The notes beneath the pieces were generated by a model. That model was not told where the DNA came from, searched no databases, and saw only the letters and a program-made list of their open reading frames with translations. A stretch of DNA of 64,000 bases, from the NCBI GenBank assembly GCA_036170535.1, contig JAVHPJ010000239.1:14552-78551 (forward strand), given 5' to 3'. This document shows, one piece after another, positions 54,044 to 63,405 of this stretch (the stretch's first letter is position 1; each line of letters begins with the position of its first letter). The DNA is from SSF53 sp036170535 (GTDB lineage Bacteria; Spirochaetota; Leptospiria; Leptospirales; Leptonemataceae). A program made the position numbers and the translations under genes.

Positions 54044-55222
54044 ATGGAACTCAAATCCGGCGCGCCGCAAGCCGCCTGGCAAAGCGCGCTCGCCGCCGAA
54101 CTGCGCAAGCTGGATGCGCAACAATTGCTGCGCAAACTCAGCGTGCATGCGGGGCGGCTGGATTTTTCTTCCAACGACTATCTGAGTCTCAATGCAAACG
54201 GAACGCTGGCGCAACTCTTGCGTCAAATCGTTCTTGAGGCGCCGGACGCGTTTCCCGTGGGTTCCACTGCATCGCGATTGATTCGCGGTCACTATGCCGT
54301 CTTTGATCAGCTGGAAAGCGAGTTCGCTGCGTTCAGCGGCTATCCGGATGCGCTGTTTTTTCACAGCGGCTATGCCGCGAACGTCGGCGTGATTGATGCG
54401 CTTTTGGGACCGCGCGACGTCGCCTTTGTGGATCGCCTGTGCCACGCGTCCATGCTCGATGGCGTGCGCATCTCCGGGTCGCAGCGGCGCTATTTCGCCC
54501 ACAACGACCTGAACGATCTGGAAGACAAACTCAAGCGTTATGGCGGCCGCGGTCGGCGCTGGATTTTCACAGAAGCGATTTTCAGCATGGACGGCGACGC
54601 GCCGGATTTGCGCGCGCTTTGTGAACTTGCCGAGCGCCACGACGCGTTGATTTATCTGGACGAAGCGCATTCGCTTGGCGTACGCGGGCCGCAGGGCGCC
54701 GGGCTTGCCGCAGAGGCTGGAGTCAGCCGGCGCATTGCGGTGAACGTCTTTCCCTGCGGCAAGGCGCCGGGTTTAATGGGCGCCTTTGTCGCCGGGCCGA
54801 TTGAGCTCAAAAGTTATCTGATTAATCGCGCGCGCACCTTTGTATTCAGCACGGCCCAGCCGCCGCTGCTTGCGGAGTTACTGCGGCGCGTGCTCGGGCT
54901 GTTTCAAACGCCGGAAATGCAGACGGCCCGCGCCATACTCGCCCAACGCGCGGCCGAGTTTCGCGCCGCTTGTGCGCGCCTGGATTGCAATACGGGCGTC
55001 AGTTCAACGCAGATTGTTCCCGTGGTTGTCGGCGAAGCGGATCGCGCGCTGCGTCTTGCCGCCGGGCTACGCGAGCGCGGCCTTGATGTTCGCGCTATTC
55101 GGCCGCCGACGGTGCCGGAGGGAACCAGCCGACTACGCGTCAGCTTTCAAGCCGGCCATTCGTCGGACGATCTGGCGGCGCTCGTCGCTGCGCTGGAAGA
55201 ATTACGCAACCTGGAAGCGTGA
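54044..55222 (+). CDS. bioF: 8-amino-7-oxononanoate synthase-like PLP enzyme
   Basis: 392 aa. Alpha-oxoamine synthase family: FSSNDYLSL at the start, STASRLIRGHYAVFDQLE, EAIFSMDGD and LDEAHSLG (Asp that binds the PLP nitrogen), and the PLP Lys in CGKAPGLMGAFV. BioF joins pimeloyl-ACP and alanine in biotin synthesis; glycine C-acetyltransferase is the chief alternative and cannot be excluded. The usual T-x-S-K around the Lys is C-G-K here. No other bio gene is adjacent. It is divergent from the deacetylase gene. Confidence 0.82.
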   Translation: MELKSGAPQAAWQSALAAELRKLDAQQLLRKLSVHAGRLDFSSNDYLSLNANGTLAQLLRQIVLEAPDAFPVGSTASRLIRGHYAVFDQLESEFAAFSGYPDALFFHSGYAANVGVIDALLGPRDVAFVDRLCHASMLDGVRISGSQRRYFAHNDLNDLEDKLKRYGGRGRRWIFTEAIFSMDGDAPDLRALCELAERHDALIYLDEAHSLGVRGPQGAGLAAEAGVSRRIAVNVFPCGKAPGLMGAFVAGPIELKSYLINRARTFVFSTAQPPLLAELLRRVLGLFQTPEMQTARAILAQRAAEFRAACARLDCNTGVSSTQIVPVVVGEADRALRLAAGLRERGLDVRAIRPPTVPEGTSRLRVSFQAGHSSDDLAALVAALEELRNLEA

Positions 55223-55228
55223 TACAAT

Positions 55229-55990
55229 TCAAAGCGCTTCCGGGTTCTCGTGTAATACGAAGAAGCCGTCATCTGCGTCCGGATCAAACAGGGCGTCCTG
55301 CCAGAATCCGTTAGCCTCCGCACACTGGCCGGTGTAGAAGCGCTGCGTTTTTTGCAGCGGAACTGGCGCGTCGGACGGCGGTGCGGCGCAGCCGGGTTTG
55401 TTCTCATAATATTCGAGGGTTGCCCGCCGCTCGTTCAAAACTACCGTGATGACGCCGTTGTCCTTCGAGTAGGTTCCGCTGTCTTTTGTGGAATCGACGC
55501 CCGCGCACTCGCCGCCCAGTTCGTGCGCTGACTCAAGCGTACGCGTCGCCGTCCCGTTCGGCTCCAGGCGCAGAATGTCGCTGTATTCCGAATAGGTAAG
55601 CGGATCGCAGCCGCTGCCATCGGAAAAGGCCTCGGCGTGCAGCTCAATTTCCTTCAACAAAAACAAATAGCCGCCAAAGAGCCAGCCCGTGCGGCCCTGA
55701 TGTTCCGCTTTGAACCAGCGGTTCTTTAAAGCGGCGCCCGAATCCATCACGCTGCCTTCCGGGCCGACTTGAAGCGTGACGACGATTGTTTTGTAAGGCA
55801 AGAGACCCAACGAAGCGCTGCTTGCATCCGGATTGGCGCGCAGCGTCAGGCCGGAGCGTGCGATCACCATGGCGCGCTCGCCGTTCGCCGTCGGCGCCGA
55901 TTTGTTGGTGAGAGAATCGCAAACGATGAGGACCAGCGCCAGACCAGCGACGGCCGCGCGGAGCGCGCACGGAAAAAACCGGATAAGCAT
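55229..55990 (-). CDS. SH3-domain lipoprotein
   Basis: 253 aa from ATG 55990. The signal has a hydrophobic core (AAVAGLALVLIV) and a Cys after it (VLIVCDS), a fitting lipobox for spirochaetes. A bacterial SH3 (SH3_3-like) domain occupies about 40-110: MVIARSGLTLRANPDASS, and GRTGWLFGGYLFL at its end. The C-terminal part (about 115-253) has four cysteines and resembles no family I know. Bacterial SH3 domains often bind peptidoglycan. It is convergent with bioF, with stops 6 bp apart. Confidence 0.72.
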   Translation of the reverse strand: MLIRFFPCALRAAVAGLALVLIVCDSLTNKSAPTANGERAMVIARSGLTLRANPDASSASLGLLPYKTIVVTLQVGPEGSVMDSGAALKNRWFKAEHQGRTGWLFGGYLFLLKEIELHAEAFSDGSGCDPLTYSEYSDILRLEPNGTATRTLESAHELGGECAGVDSTKDSGTYSKDNGVITVVLNERRATLEYYENKPGCAAPPSDAPVPLQKTQRFYTGQCAEANGFWQDALFDPDADDGFFVLHENPEAL

Positions 55991-56055
55991 GGCGGCCCTA
56001 TCCAACCCATGCAGCGCACAGTCAATTGGCTTTTGACTGCGCGGCGGAAAATGCT

Positions 56056-56712
56056 TTAGAAGGGATCCGAATTGAGGCTTTCCAGATTGTACCGGAAGAT
56101 CGGTTCGAGATCGTTAATCTCATCCATCATGCATTTCAGATCGGTGATGCGTCCGTTGTCCAGACCGTAGACCCAGCCGTGGATTTTTAAGGAACGCATT
56201 TTCCATGCGCGCTGCACGATGCTGGTCTTGGCCAGGTTGCGCACCTGTTCCACCACGTTCAACTCTACAAGCCGATTGGCTCGGATTTCGGGAGCGTCGA
56301 TCGCTTCCAGTTCCGAACGATGTTTGCTGTAGACTTCCTTAATGTTGCGCAGCCACTTGTTTACCAGTCCAAAGTCGCGGTTTTCCATGGCGTAGCGAAT
56401 GCCGCCGCAGCCGTAATGGCCGCAGAGAATGACGTGCTTGATTTGCAGAACCTCGACGCTGTATTGCAGCACCGATAACAGGTTCAAATCCGTGTGCACT
56501 ACAAGATTGGCGATATTGCGATGCACGAAGATTTCGCCCGGTGTGGTTCCGGTAATCTCATTGGGCGGCACGCGCGAATCCGAGCAGCCTATCCAGAGAA
56601 ACTCCGGCCGCTGTACGCCGCTCAGTCGGTCGAAATACTCGGGATTGCTGGCGAGCTTTTCGTTGGACCACTGCCGATTGTTTTCCAGCAGCCGTTGATA
56701 CGAGTCTTCCAT
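56056..56712 (-). CDS. can: Beta-class carbonic anhydrase
   Basis: 218 aa. Zinc ligands C43, H99 and C102 are present (GCSDSR and CGHYGCGG), with the D45-R47 dyad. It interconverts CO2 and bicarbonate in the cytoplasm. The sequence continues into the normal beta-class helices (GLVNKWLRNIKEVY, LVELNVVEQVRNL) and ends in DLKCMMDEI. Its function supports carboxylases and pH control. It stands alone between the SH3 lipoprotein gene and the 7TM phosphatase gene. Confidence 0.96.
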   Translation of the reverse strand: MEDSYQRLLENNRQWSNEKLASNPEYFDRLSGVQRPEFLWIGCSDSRVPPNEITGTTPGEIFVHRNIANLVVHTDLNLLSVLQYSVEVLQIKHVILCGHYGCGGIRYAMENRDFGLVNKWLRNIKEVYSKHRSELEAIDAPEIRANRLVELNVVEQVRNLAKTSIVQRAWKMRSLKIHGWVYGLDNGRITDLKCMMDEINDLEPIFRYNLESLNSDPF

Positions 56713-56783
56713 AGGCGTCTCGGGGTGATTCTGCTCGCGGGCGGGACGCGGTCAAGACGGTTTACTTTCGCGTTGCAGGCGAC

Positions 56784-58781
56784 TCAGGCGCCGTAGGTTA
56801 GTTTCAGCAGGGAAAGGTCGTCCGTAAGCTCGCCGCGCGTCAGCAGTGCGGCTTCAATTCCAGCCAGGTCTCCGTCGCAGTTTTCGGCGGTTTGCAGGAA
56901 CAATTCACGATCGGAATTGATCACGCGTTTGCCGTCCTCGCTGCGCCCCAGGAGGATGTCGTCGCGCCCGTCCGATCCCGCGAGCACCCGGTCGCCCGCT
57001 TGCAGGATAAATTCGTTGATCGCAAAGTGCGGCGCTTCGCCCGGCATGCCGATCTTATCCGCCAGCTGAACCGGTTCGATAAAACTGGCGCGGCCCTCGC
57101 GGAGCAGCGCCAGAGCGGGATGCTCCGCGTTTACGTAATGCAGGCGTCCCTCCGCTTCGTCTACAAGGCCGATGATTGCCGTGCACATCATCATGCCTTC
57201 GAAAGGGCGAAAGCTCTGTTGTAGTTCCGTGTAGCATTTATGCAATAGCGCGCCAGGTTCGATTGCTGCGCCGTGCGCGTCGTAGCGATCAAAGAACGAT
57301 TGGAAAAAAACGCCGGCCACGAGCGCCCCGCCCGCGCCCTGAATCGATTTGCCCATGGCGTCGCAGTTCAGGAACGCCAGCCAGGTGCGACCGCCGGCGC
57401 GGAAAGAGCGCGCCAGGCATAGATCTCCGCCGATCACCGCTTCCCTTTCGCGGAACTGAATGCGTTTGTTTTGCCGGACCAGCATCTCGACCTGGATGCG
57501 TTCCGTCGCGTGCCCGCTCATCAGGAGCGGCTTCATCAACAGGGAAACCAGAAAATAGTCTCCATCCTGCGCCTCTTTGAGCGCCTGCACCACCGCCAGA
57601 CTGGAGCGCAGTTCCTGCGTGCGCTCGTCCACGCGCCGTTCCAGATTTTCGGTGTAGTCATGCAGTTGATCGTAGGTACGCGTGAAGCGGCGTTCGAGCA
57701 CGGCGCCCAGCGAAAACAGAAATCCGAACATGCCCCACGCGACCAGCTGACGCGGCCACGCAATAAGCGCCAGCGCGCCCAGCACGTCGTAGACTGCAAT
57801 CGCAAGAAACCATAGCGCGCCGGCGATAATTATGCGCGCCTCCTGATTGCCGCGCAACGCCTCGTAACTCAGGGCGGCTACGGCGCTCAGCATCGAAGCC
57901 AGGGTTACGTAGAAAAAAGGAAACAATACGCGGTAAGAAGGCAGTCCGGCTGCAATAAGCAGGCCGGCGCCGACGGCAAAAGCCAGGTGCGTCCAGCGCA
58001 GGGCGCGGAAATACTTCTGATACCGCGAAACGCCTTCGAAATACGCCGTAATGCCGACCGGCATGAAGAGCAAGCTGGCGAACTCGAGCGTCAGCCAGAA
58101 AAAGGGACGATCGTAGAGGATGTGCTGGAGGAGAGCCGTGCGATTCGAAATGATGTACACGCCGCCGCAGAGACTGAAAAATGCGAAGCTCACATAATTC
58201 AGGATCCGCCGACGGATGTACAACATCGTCGCGAAAACGGCGGCGAAAATGAACAGCGCCGCGAGCGCGAAACGGTCAATGTCGCGCCGCGCGGCCGCGG
58301 CGTAAAGGGCGCTGCGTTCGCCCAATCGCAGCGGGCCCACGACGCCGATCGCCTCGCCCTCGGAGAAAATTCGAAAATATAAGCTCCGTCCGGCATGCTC
58401 GGGCTTGAGTGCAATCCAGTGAGCCGGCCAGCCGGCGTATCCTTCTGCACCCAGGGCAGGATTGCCGCCGGCGTAGATGGGCAGCGGTTCGCCTTCGACG
58501 AATACTTCGAAGCTCTGGTACACGAGCGGCGCTTCGAGGGTCGGGTCGCGACCTTCAAAGACCGGCAACCGCACGCGTTCCACAATGCGTTCGCCGTACT
58601 GCTCCGTGTTCAATCCGACGGGGCGCACCGTGCGCCAGTCGGCGCCGCTCGGATCCAGGGATTCGCCAATCCGCGCCTCCCAGCCGGCGTTTAATTCCAG
58701 AATGTCGCTGGATTGTGCAGCTTCGCAGGCGCAAAAAAACGCTCCGATCAGAGCAGCGCAAAGGAGAGCGACGCGCGGCAT
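56784..58781 (-). CDS. 7TM-DISM receptor with SpoIIE-type phosphatase domain
   Basis: 665 aa. A signal peptide (about 1-21) precedes a periplasmic beta domain of the 7TMR-DISM extracellular type (about 25-170), seven membrane helices (about 170-370), a short coiled coil (DYTENLERRVDERTQELRS) and a PP2C/SpoIIE domain (about 430-665). The phosphatase has the acidic sites in IGGDLCLA, FLNCDAMGKS, VNAEHP, AGSDGRDD and LTDDLSLLKL; the DVSGHG loop is altered to CDAMGKS, so the activity may be tuned. It would carry an external signal to a STAS substrate in the cytoplasm. The TPR gene upstream is 5 bp away and should be co-transcribed. Confidence 0.9.
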   Translation of the reverse strand: MPRVALLCAALIGAFFCACEAAQSSDILELNAGWEARIGESLDPSGADWRTVRPVGLNTEQYGERIVERVRLPVFEGRDPTLEAPLVYQSFEVFVEGEPLPIYAGGNPALGAEGYAGWPAHWIALKPEHAGRSLYFRIFSEGEAIGVVGPLRLGERSALYAAAARRDIDRFALAALFIFAAVFATMLYIRRRILNYVSFAFFSLCGGVYIISNRTALLQHILYDRPFFWLTLEFASLLFMPVGITAYFEGVSRYQKYFRALRWTHLAFAVGAGLLIAAGLPSYRVLFPFFYVTLASMLSAVAALSYEALRGNQEARIIIAGALWFLAIAVYDVLGALALIAWPRQLVAWGMFGFLFSLGAVLERRFTRTYDQLHDYTENLERRVDERTQELRSSLAVVQALKEAQDGDYFLVSLLMKPLLMSGHATERIQVEMLVRQNKRIQFREREAVIGGDLCLARSFRAGGRTWLAFLNCDAMGKSIQGAGGALVAGVFFQSFFDRYDAHGAAIEPGALLHKCYTELQQSFRPFEGMMMCTAIIGLVDEAEGRLHYVNAEHPALALLREGRASFIEPVQLADKIGMPGEAPHFAINEFILQAGDRVLAGSDGRDDILLGRSEDGKRVINSDRELFLQTAENCDGDLAGIEAALLTRGELTDDLSLLKLTYGA

Positions 58782-58786
58782 GGGAT

Positions 58787-60376
58787 TCAGCGGGGGGCGT
58801 CGGACTCGGACGGAGCGGGCCTTGCGTCGGGCGCGGGGCTGGCCACGCCGCGAAGCTCCACAAAACGCGCGAAGGCGGCGTCGCGATCGGCGAGCGCCTT
58901 CAACGCAGGCTCCGTACGCGCTTCGTCCCAGTAGCGCGGATTTTCGGCGGCGGCCTTTGCGAGGCGCGTTTGCGCCTGCTCAACATTGTTCTGGGCCGCG
59001 TAGGCCTGGGCGAGCATATAATCCGCTTGAGCGGAGCGATCCACGCGCGTCAGATGCGTGATGGCGCGCTCCAAAAGACCGCTGCGGAGCAGGGCTGCGC
59101 CAAAATAGAAATTGTAATCTACGAGCGAGTTGCGCGTCGCCTGGGCGGCTCGCTCCGCTTCGTAAATGCGGATCAGTTCCTGGATATTCACGCGCTCATA
59201 GGCGCGGATCGCCAGCGCGTAGTCTTGTTTCTGAGTCGCCTTGCGTCCCAGATAGAGCAGGGCATAGGCATAGCGCGCCGGCAGCTCGGTCTCCGCGTAT
59301 TCGCGTTCCAGCACCGCCAGCAGTCGCCCGCTCAGCGCATACGCCTCGTCGCGATCCGCGCGCGCGCCAAGATCGGCCTGCACGAACAGCGCGTCGCCCA
59401 AGGCGCCGTCTTGTGCGAGCGCTTCCCGGCTGCGCCGGTCCGCGTCCGCCGTTTTACCCTGGCCCCATTCCGCGAGGGCGAGCGCTGCGGCGACATTCGG
59501 CGTAGGGCGACGTCGCAGGGCCTCACGCAGCAAAGCGTCGGCGCCGGCGTAATCCTGACGATCCAGACGGATGCGTCCTTCGGCCAGGTTGACAAAATAC
59601 ACAAATGAGGCGCTCGGGGCGCTGTTGCGGGCGCGCGCCGTCTCCAGATCCGCGAGTGCAGCGTCCGGGCGCTGCAGGTTAATGTTGCAGATCGCCGCTT
59701 TGTAAGCCGGCTCCCACTCGCCGGGGCGCCGATCGATCAGCCGTCTCAGGTGCGGCTCGGCCTGCCCATAGTTCTTTTGCTCCATGAGCGCAAGCGCAAG
59801 TTCCCAACGCGCGGCGTCGTTTTCCGGCAGCGTGCTGACCGCGGCGGCAAATGCGCTGGTTGCGCCGGCGACGTCTCCCGCGCGCAGTTTCTCCTGACCC
59901 TGACGCATGAGTCGGTTGGATTCGGTCGCGCGCGGATCGCGATTCTGCTCAGCGAGGTCGCGCAGACGGCGAACTTCGCCGATGTCGCGGAATTGCAGAA
60001 ACTTCTCGCTGTAAACGAGCAGATTGTCCCAGTCGCGACGGTCCTTGTAATATAGGACAAGCTTCCAGAAGGACTTTTCTTTCAGGTCGCGGTCGGTGCG
60101 CCCATCGACTGCGCGTCGGTAGTACTGGATCGCGTCGGCCCGGCGGCCGCGTTGATCCTGAATGTAACCCATATAAAAGTAGGAATTGCCGTCCCCCGGA
60201 TTCTCCGCCGCGGCTTTTTGAAACAGCTCGAAGGCGCGTTCGTAATTGCGCCGCGCAAAGGCCTGTTTGGCCTCATGGTACGTGGCGCCCTGCGCTGCGA
60301 TTTCGGTCGCGCAAAGGACCCAGCAGCAGAAAAGAACGGCGGATCTAAAGGGCAAGGATACCGGCAGGGTTTGCAT
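58787..60376 (-). CDS. Exported TPR-repeat protein
   Basis: 529 aa. The signal peptide is about 29 residues, cleaving near IAAQG. Tetratricopeptide repeats run from about 30 to 490, for example YERAFELFQKAAAENPGDGNSYFYMGY and ADAIQYYRRAV, with a gap and a second block from 250. The C-terminus is Pro/Ala/Ser-rich. It is likely a periplasmic scaffold or assembly protein. It precedes the 7TM-DISM phosphatase gene by 5 bp, repeating the TPR plus SpoIIE pairing seen at 9.9-14 kb, though here both ends face the periplasm. Confidence 0.85.
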   Translation of the reverse strand: MQTLPVSLPFRSAVLFCCWVLCATEIAAQGATYHEAKQAFARRNYERAFELFQKAAAENPGDGNSYFYMGYIQDQRGRRADAIQYYRRAVDGRTDRDLKEKSFWKLVLYYKDRRDWDNLLVYSEKFLQFRDIGEVRRLRDLAEQNRDPRATESNRLMRQGQEKLRAGDVAGATSAFAAAVSTLPENDAARWELALALMEQKNYGQAEPHLRRLIDRRPGEWEPAYKAAICNINLQRPDAALADLETARARNSAPSASFVYFVNLAEGRIRLDRQDYAGADALLREALRRRPTPNVAAALALAEWGQGKTADADRRSREALAQDGALGDALFVQADLGARADRDEAYALSGRLLAVLEREYAETELPARYAYALLYLGRKATQKQDYALAIRAYERVNIQELIRIYEAERAAQATRNSLVDYNFYFGAALLRSGLLERAITHLTRVDRSAQADYMLAQAYAAQNNVEQAQTRLAKAAAENPRYWDEARTEPALKALADRDAAFARFVELRGVASPAPDARPAPSESDAPR

Positions 60377-60540
60377 CTGAGCAGGCGCAGAGACGTTCCG
60401 TGACGTCCGTGCTCCGTTCTCGAATGCGGCGGGAGCCGTGCAACCAGAATTGTTAACGCAAAACTCGCTGAGGGCGCCCGAACTTATACTTGCCTGCCAC
60501 TGTGATCGGCCCTACCCGGTGGGTCGTGCAGGAGCATTAC
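60377..60540. other. Divergent intergenic region
   Basis: Between the TPR gene (-) and the propeller lipoprotein gene (+). A TATACT at 60485-60490 could be a -10 for the latter, with a leader of about 45 nt; no matching -35 is seen. Ribosome site AGGAG precedes the GTG at 60541. Confidence 0.35.
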
Positions 60541-61902
60541 GTGAACGGGCGCCGCGTTGCGCGTCCTCTCGCCTGGCTGCGGCTGATTCTGGCCCTATTG
60601 TCGGCCGTCTCCCTGGCGCAATGCCTGGCCAGCGTCGATTGCCGCGCCACGGATTCCACGTGCAGTCCCTTGCTGTACGCGCTCCTGCCCGGTCGGGCGA
60701 CGGCCACCGTTCCGGTCGTTTACGTGGTTGGCTTTAAGCGCATTACGGCCGGTAATACCGATTGGTGGATCAAAAAATTCGATCAGAGCGGCGCGGAAGA
60801 CACGACGAACTGGGACAGGCAATTTGACGGCGGATCAAGCGGCAATGACGAAGCGGCGTCCTGCGCCATTGACTCTACCGGCAACCTGTACGTCGTCGGC
60901 CACCGTCAGGATCCCGCGCAGGCGGCGAACTGGTGGCTCAAGAAGTTCAACGCCGACGGCGTCGAAGACACTAGCAACTGGAACAAGACCTTCGACGGCG
61001 GCAATTCGAACGATGACTTCGCCTACGACTTGCGCATCGACGCCGCGAACAACGTTTTTGTCGTCGGGCGACGTCATCAGGCGGCGACGGCTCAAGATTG
61101 GTGGATCAAGAAGTACGACGCCAGCGGCGCTGAGGACACGGCGGCGTGGAATCAGTTCTACGATGGTCCCGCGAATGTTACGGATGAAGCGCGGTCCGTG
61201 GCGCTCGCAGCAGACGGCAGCGTCTATGTCGTCGGCGAGTTTGAAGTCCCGGGCGAATTTCAGAACATTCATATGAAGAAGTTCAGCGCGAGCGGACTGG
61301 AAGACGCGGCCGGTTGGAGCAAGACCTTGAACGGCTCGCAATTCGTAAATGATCTGGCGACCGGCGTCGCGGTAAACGCCGCTGGCGAAGTCTACGTCGC
61401 CGGCTACCAGAGCGAAGCCGCGACCAGCGAGGATTGGTTTATCCGCAAATACTCCGCCAATGGAACGGAAATTGTCGGCGGTTGGAACAAACTGATCGAT
61501 GGCGGCGGCGCAGCGGGTCAGGAGCTGCTGCGCGCTCTCGCCCTCGATGCAAGCGGCAACGTATTTGTCGGCGGTCGATTAAATCCAACCAGCGCCAATG
61601 ACGAGTGGACTATCAAAAAATTCGCCGGCACGGGCGTCGAAGATCCCGCCTGGAATATCGTTTTTAACGCCGATCCAGGTTTGTATCTGGATGATGTCTT
61701 CAGCCTGGCGACGGACGCGCAGGGAAACTTATACGCCGCGGGTCTGTGCGCTTTCGCTGGCACCGGCGAAGACTGGTGCGTGAAAAAATACAATACTGAC
61801 GGTTCCGAAGATCTGGCGAACTGGAACAAGACCTACGATGGCGGCATTGGATTAAACGAATGGGCGCGCGGCGTATGCGTGTTTAACAAGCCGGTGAACT
61901 GA
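60541..61902 (+). CDS. Beta-propeller repeat lipoprotein
   Basis: 453 aa from GTG 60541 with AGGAG upstream; an ATG-led frame from 60490 lacks a ribosome site. The signal peptide ends in SLAQC, a relaxed lipobox. Seven imperfect repeats of about 50 residues follow, each with a W-W-I-K-K-F/Y-type strand, an E-D-T-x-N-W segment and a DGG turn, so a seven-bladed propeller is likely (SBBP-like repeats). The last repeat ends in a closing strand. Surface propellers in Leptospirales bind ligands or act as scaffolds; no enzyme site is visible. Confidence 0.8.
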   Translation: MNGRRVARPLAWLRLILALLSAVSLAQCLASVDCRATDSTCSPLLYALLPGRATATVPVVYVVGFKRITAGNTDWWIKKFDQSGAEDTTNWDRQFDGGSSGNDEAASCAIDSTGNLYVVGHRQDPAQAANWWLKKFNADGVEDTSNWNKTFDGGNSNDDFAYDLRIDAANNVFVVGRRHQAATAQDWWIKKYDASGAEDTAAWNQFYDGPANVTDEARSVALAADGSVYVVGEFEVPGEFQNIHMKKFSASGLEDAAGWSKTLNGSQFVNDLATGVAVNAAGEVYVAGYQSEAATSEDWFIRKYSANGTEIVGGWNKLIDGGGAAGQELLRALALDASGNVFVGGRLNPTSANDEWTIKKFAGTGVEDPAWNIVFNADPGLYLDDVFSLATDAQGNLYAAGLCAFAGTGEDWCVKKYNTDGSEDLANWNKTYDGGIGLNEWARGVCVFNKPVN

Positions 61903-61988
61903 AATCGCCGGCGCCGGCGCAAGCAGGGCGCGACGTTTCGCACGCCGGTTGGGCTCGACGGGTTCTCGCCCTCTTTCGAGATGGCGTA

Positions 61989-63281
61989 ATGGAAGCCCTC
62001 GCAGAGCATCTGAATCGGGAGTGTCATTGCGTCTCCCTCGACCGAAACCGACTTACGGAAATCCTCGCCGCGACGCCGGCCGGCGGAGGCATTCAAGCCC
62101 TGCTGACTGATCGCCCCAACCTCTTCAGCGATTCGCCGGTTTTTCTTGCGCGCCGCTGGGTCGACCAGATGGCGGAAGCGATTGCCGCCCTGGAATCCGT
62201 CATCGCCCTGCCGGCTTATCGCTCGCACGCGTTGAAAAACCGACCGGATCTCGCCGGACAAACCCTGCGCGAACGCGGCGTGTTCATGGGCTATGACTTT
62301 CACCTCAGCGAAGCCGGCCCGCGCCTGATCGAGATCAATACGAATGCGGGCGGCGCCTACTTGAACGCCGCGGTGGGACGGGCGCAGATCCAGTGCTGCG
62401 CGGAGGTTGCGCCCTTCTTTCGCGCCAGGGAGACCGAACTCGATCAACTGGATGGGGAGTTCGTCGCCATGTTTCGCGAGGAATACGACCTGCGTTTTCC
62501 CGGAAAAACGCTGCGTTCAGTTGCAATCGTCGATGAAGCCCCGCAGTCGCAGTACCTCTATCCGGAGTTCTTGTTAGCCCGCGAGTCCTTTGAACGTTCC
62601 GGAATTCAGGCGTGGATTGTGGATCCGGTCGACCTGGAGTTTCGCGACGGCGCCTTACTGTACGGCGCGGAACGAATCGATCTTGTCTACAATCGCCTGA
62701 CCGACTTCGCCTTGGGCGAGCCGCGCCACACGGCGCTGGCCGCCGCCCTGCAGGCCGGCGTAATTGCACTGACGCCCGCGCCGCTGCATCACGCCCTGTA
62801 CGCCGATAAATCGAACCTGATTACGCTTTCGGATTCCGACGCTTTGCGCGCACTGGGTGCGGAGGAACGCACAATCGCCGTTCTGGCAAAATATACAGGC
62901 CGCACCCTTGCGCTTACAGAGGCGAATGCGGACGAACTCTGGCGCGAACGCAAGCGCTGGTTTTTTAAGCCGACCGGCGGCTACGGCGGGAAAGGCGCGT
63001 ATCGCGGCGACAAGCTGACGACCCGCGTATTTGCGGAAATTCAGAAGGGCGGCTACATCGCGCAGGAACTCGCGCCTCCTTCAGAGCGGCGTATCACCGC
63101 GGAAACGACGCTCAAGATGGATGTGCGCAACTACGCCTACAATGGGCGCGTGCAACTGCTGGCCGTGCGGCTTTACCAGGGCCAGACTACGAACTTTCGC
63201 ACGCCCGGCGGTGGTTTCGCGCCGCTTTTTGTTGCGCCCGAACTATCGGAAGAACTCGAAAAACTGACGCTGCTGATTTAA
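61989..63281 (+). CDS. ATP-grasp-like protein of unknown function
   Basis: 430 aa. The N-terminal half carries an ATP-binding segment, LIEINTNAGGAYLN, and the C-terminal half WFFKPTGGYGGKGAYRGDK plus GGYIAQELAP, which resembles the nucleotide site of circularly permuted ATP-grasp enzymes such as the glutathionylspermidine synthase group. These join an acid and an amine with ATP. No partner gene indicates a substrate. No signal peptide. The gap to the propeller gene (86 bp) leaves room for its own promoter. Function is an inference from motif shape, not from a close homologue. Confidence 0.72.
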   Translation: MEALAEHLNRECHCVSLDRNRLTEILAATPAGGGIQALLTDRPNLFSDSPVFLARRWVDQMAEAIAALESVIALPAYRSHALKNRPDLAGQTLRERGVFMGYDFHLSEAGPRLIEINTNAGGAYLNAAVGRAQIQCCAEVAPFFRARETELDQLDGEFVAMFREEYDLRFPGKTLRSVAIVDEAPQSQYLYPEFLLARESFERSGIQAWIVDPVDLEFRDGALLYGAERIDLVYNRLTDFALGEPRHTALAAALQAGVIALTPAPLHHALYADKSNLITLSDSDALRALGAEERTIAVLAKYTGRTLALTEANADELWRERKRWFFKPTGGYGGKGAYRGDKLTTRVFAEIQKGGYIAQELAPPSERRITAETTLKMDVRNYAYNGRVQLLAVRLYQGQTTNFRTPGGGFAPLFVAPELSEELEKLTLLI

Positions 63282-63312
63282 CCTGCGATCGATACGTAAA
63301 TTTTCAGGCAAA

Positions 63313-63379
63313 CTGACAATTCTGTCAGAACCTTTTGCAGAAATTGTCTACGTAGCGGAAAACTTGTTGCGTTTTTCCG
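63313..63379 (+). terminator. Two small hairpins after the ATP-grasp-like gene
   Basis: CTGACA (63313-63318) pairs with TGTCAG (63323-63328), followed by AACCTTTT. CGGAAAA (63356-63362) pairs with TTTTCCG (63373-63379). One of them may terminate the ATP-grasp transcript or shape the leader of the next gene. Confidence 0.4.
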
Positions 63380-63405
63380 TGAGTTTTCGGTTTTTCGGGC
63401 TTCGC

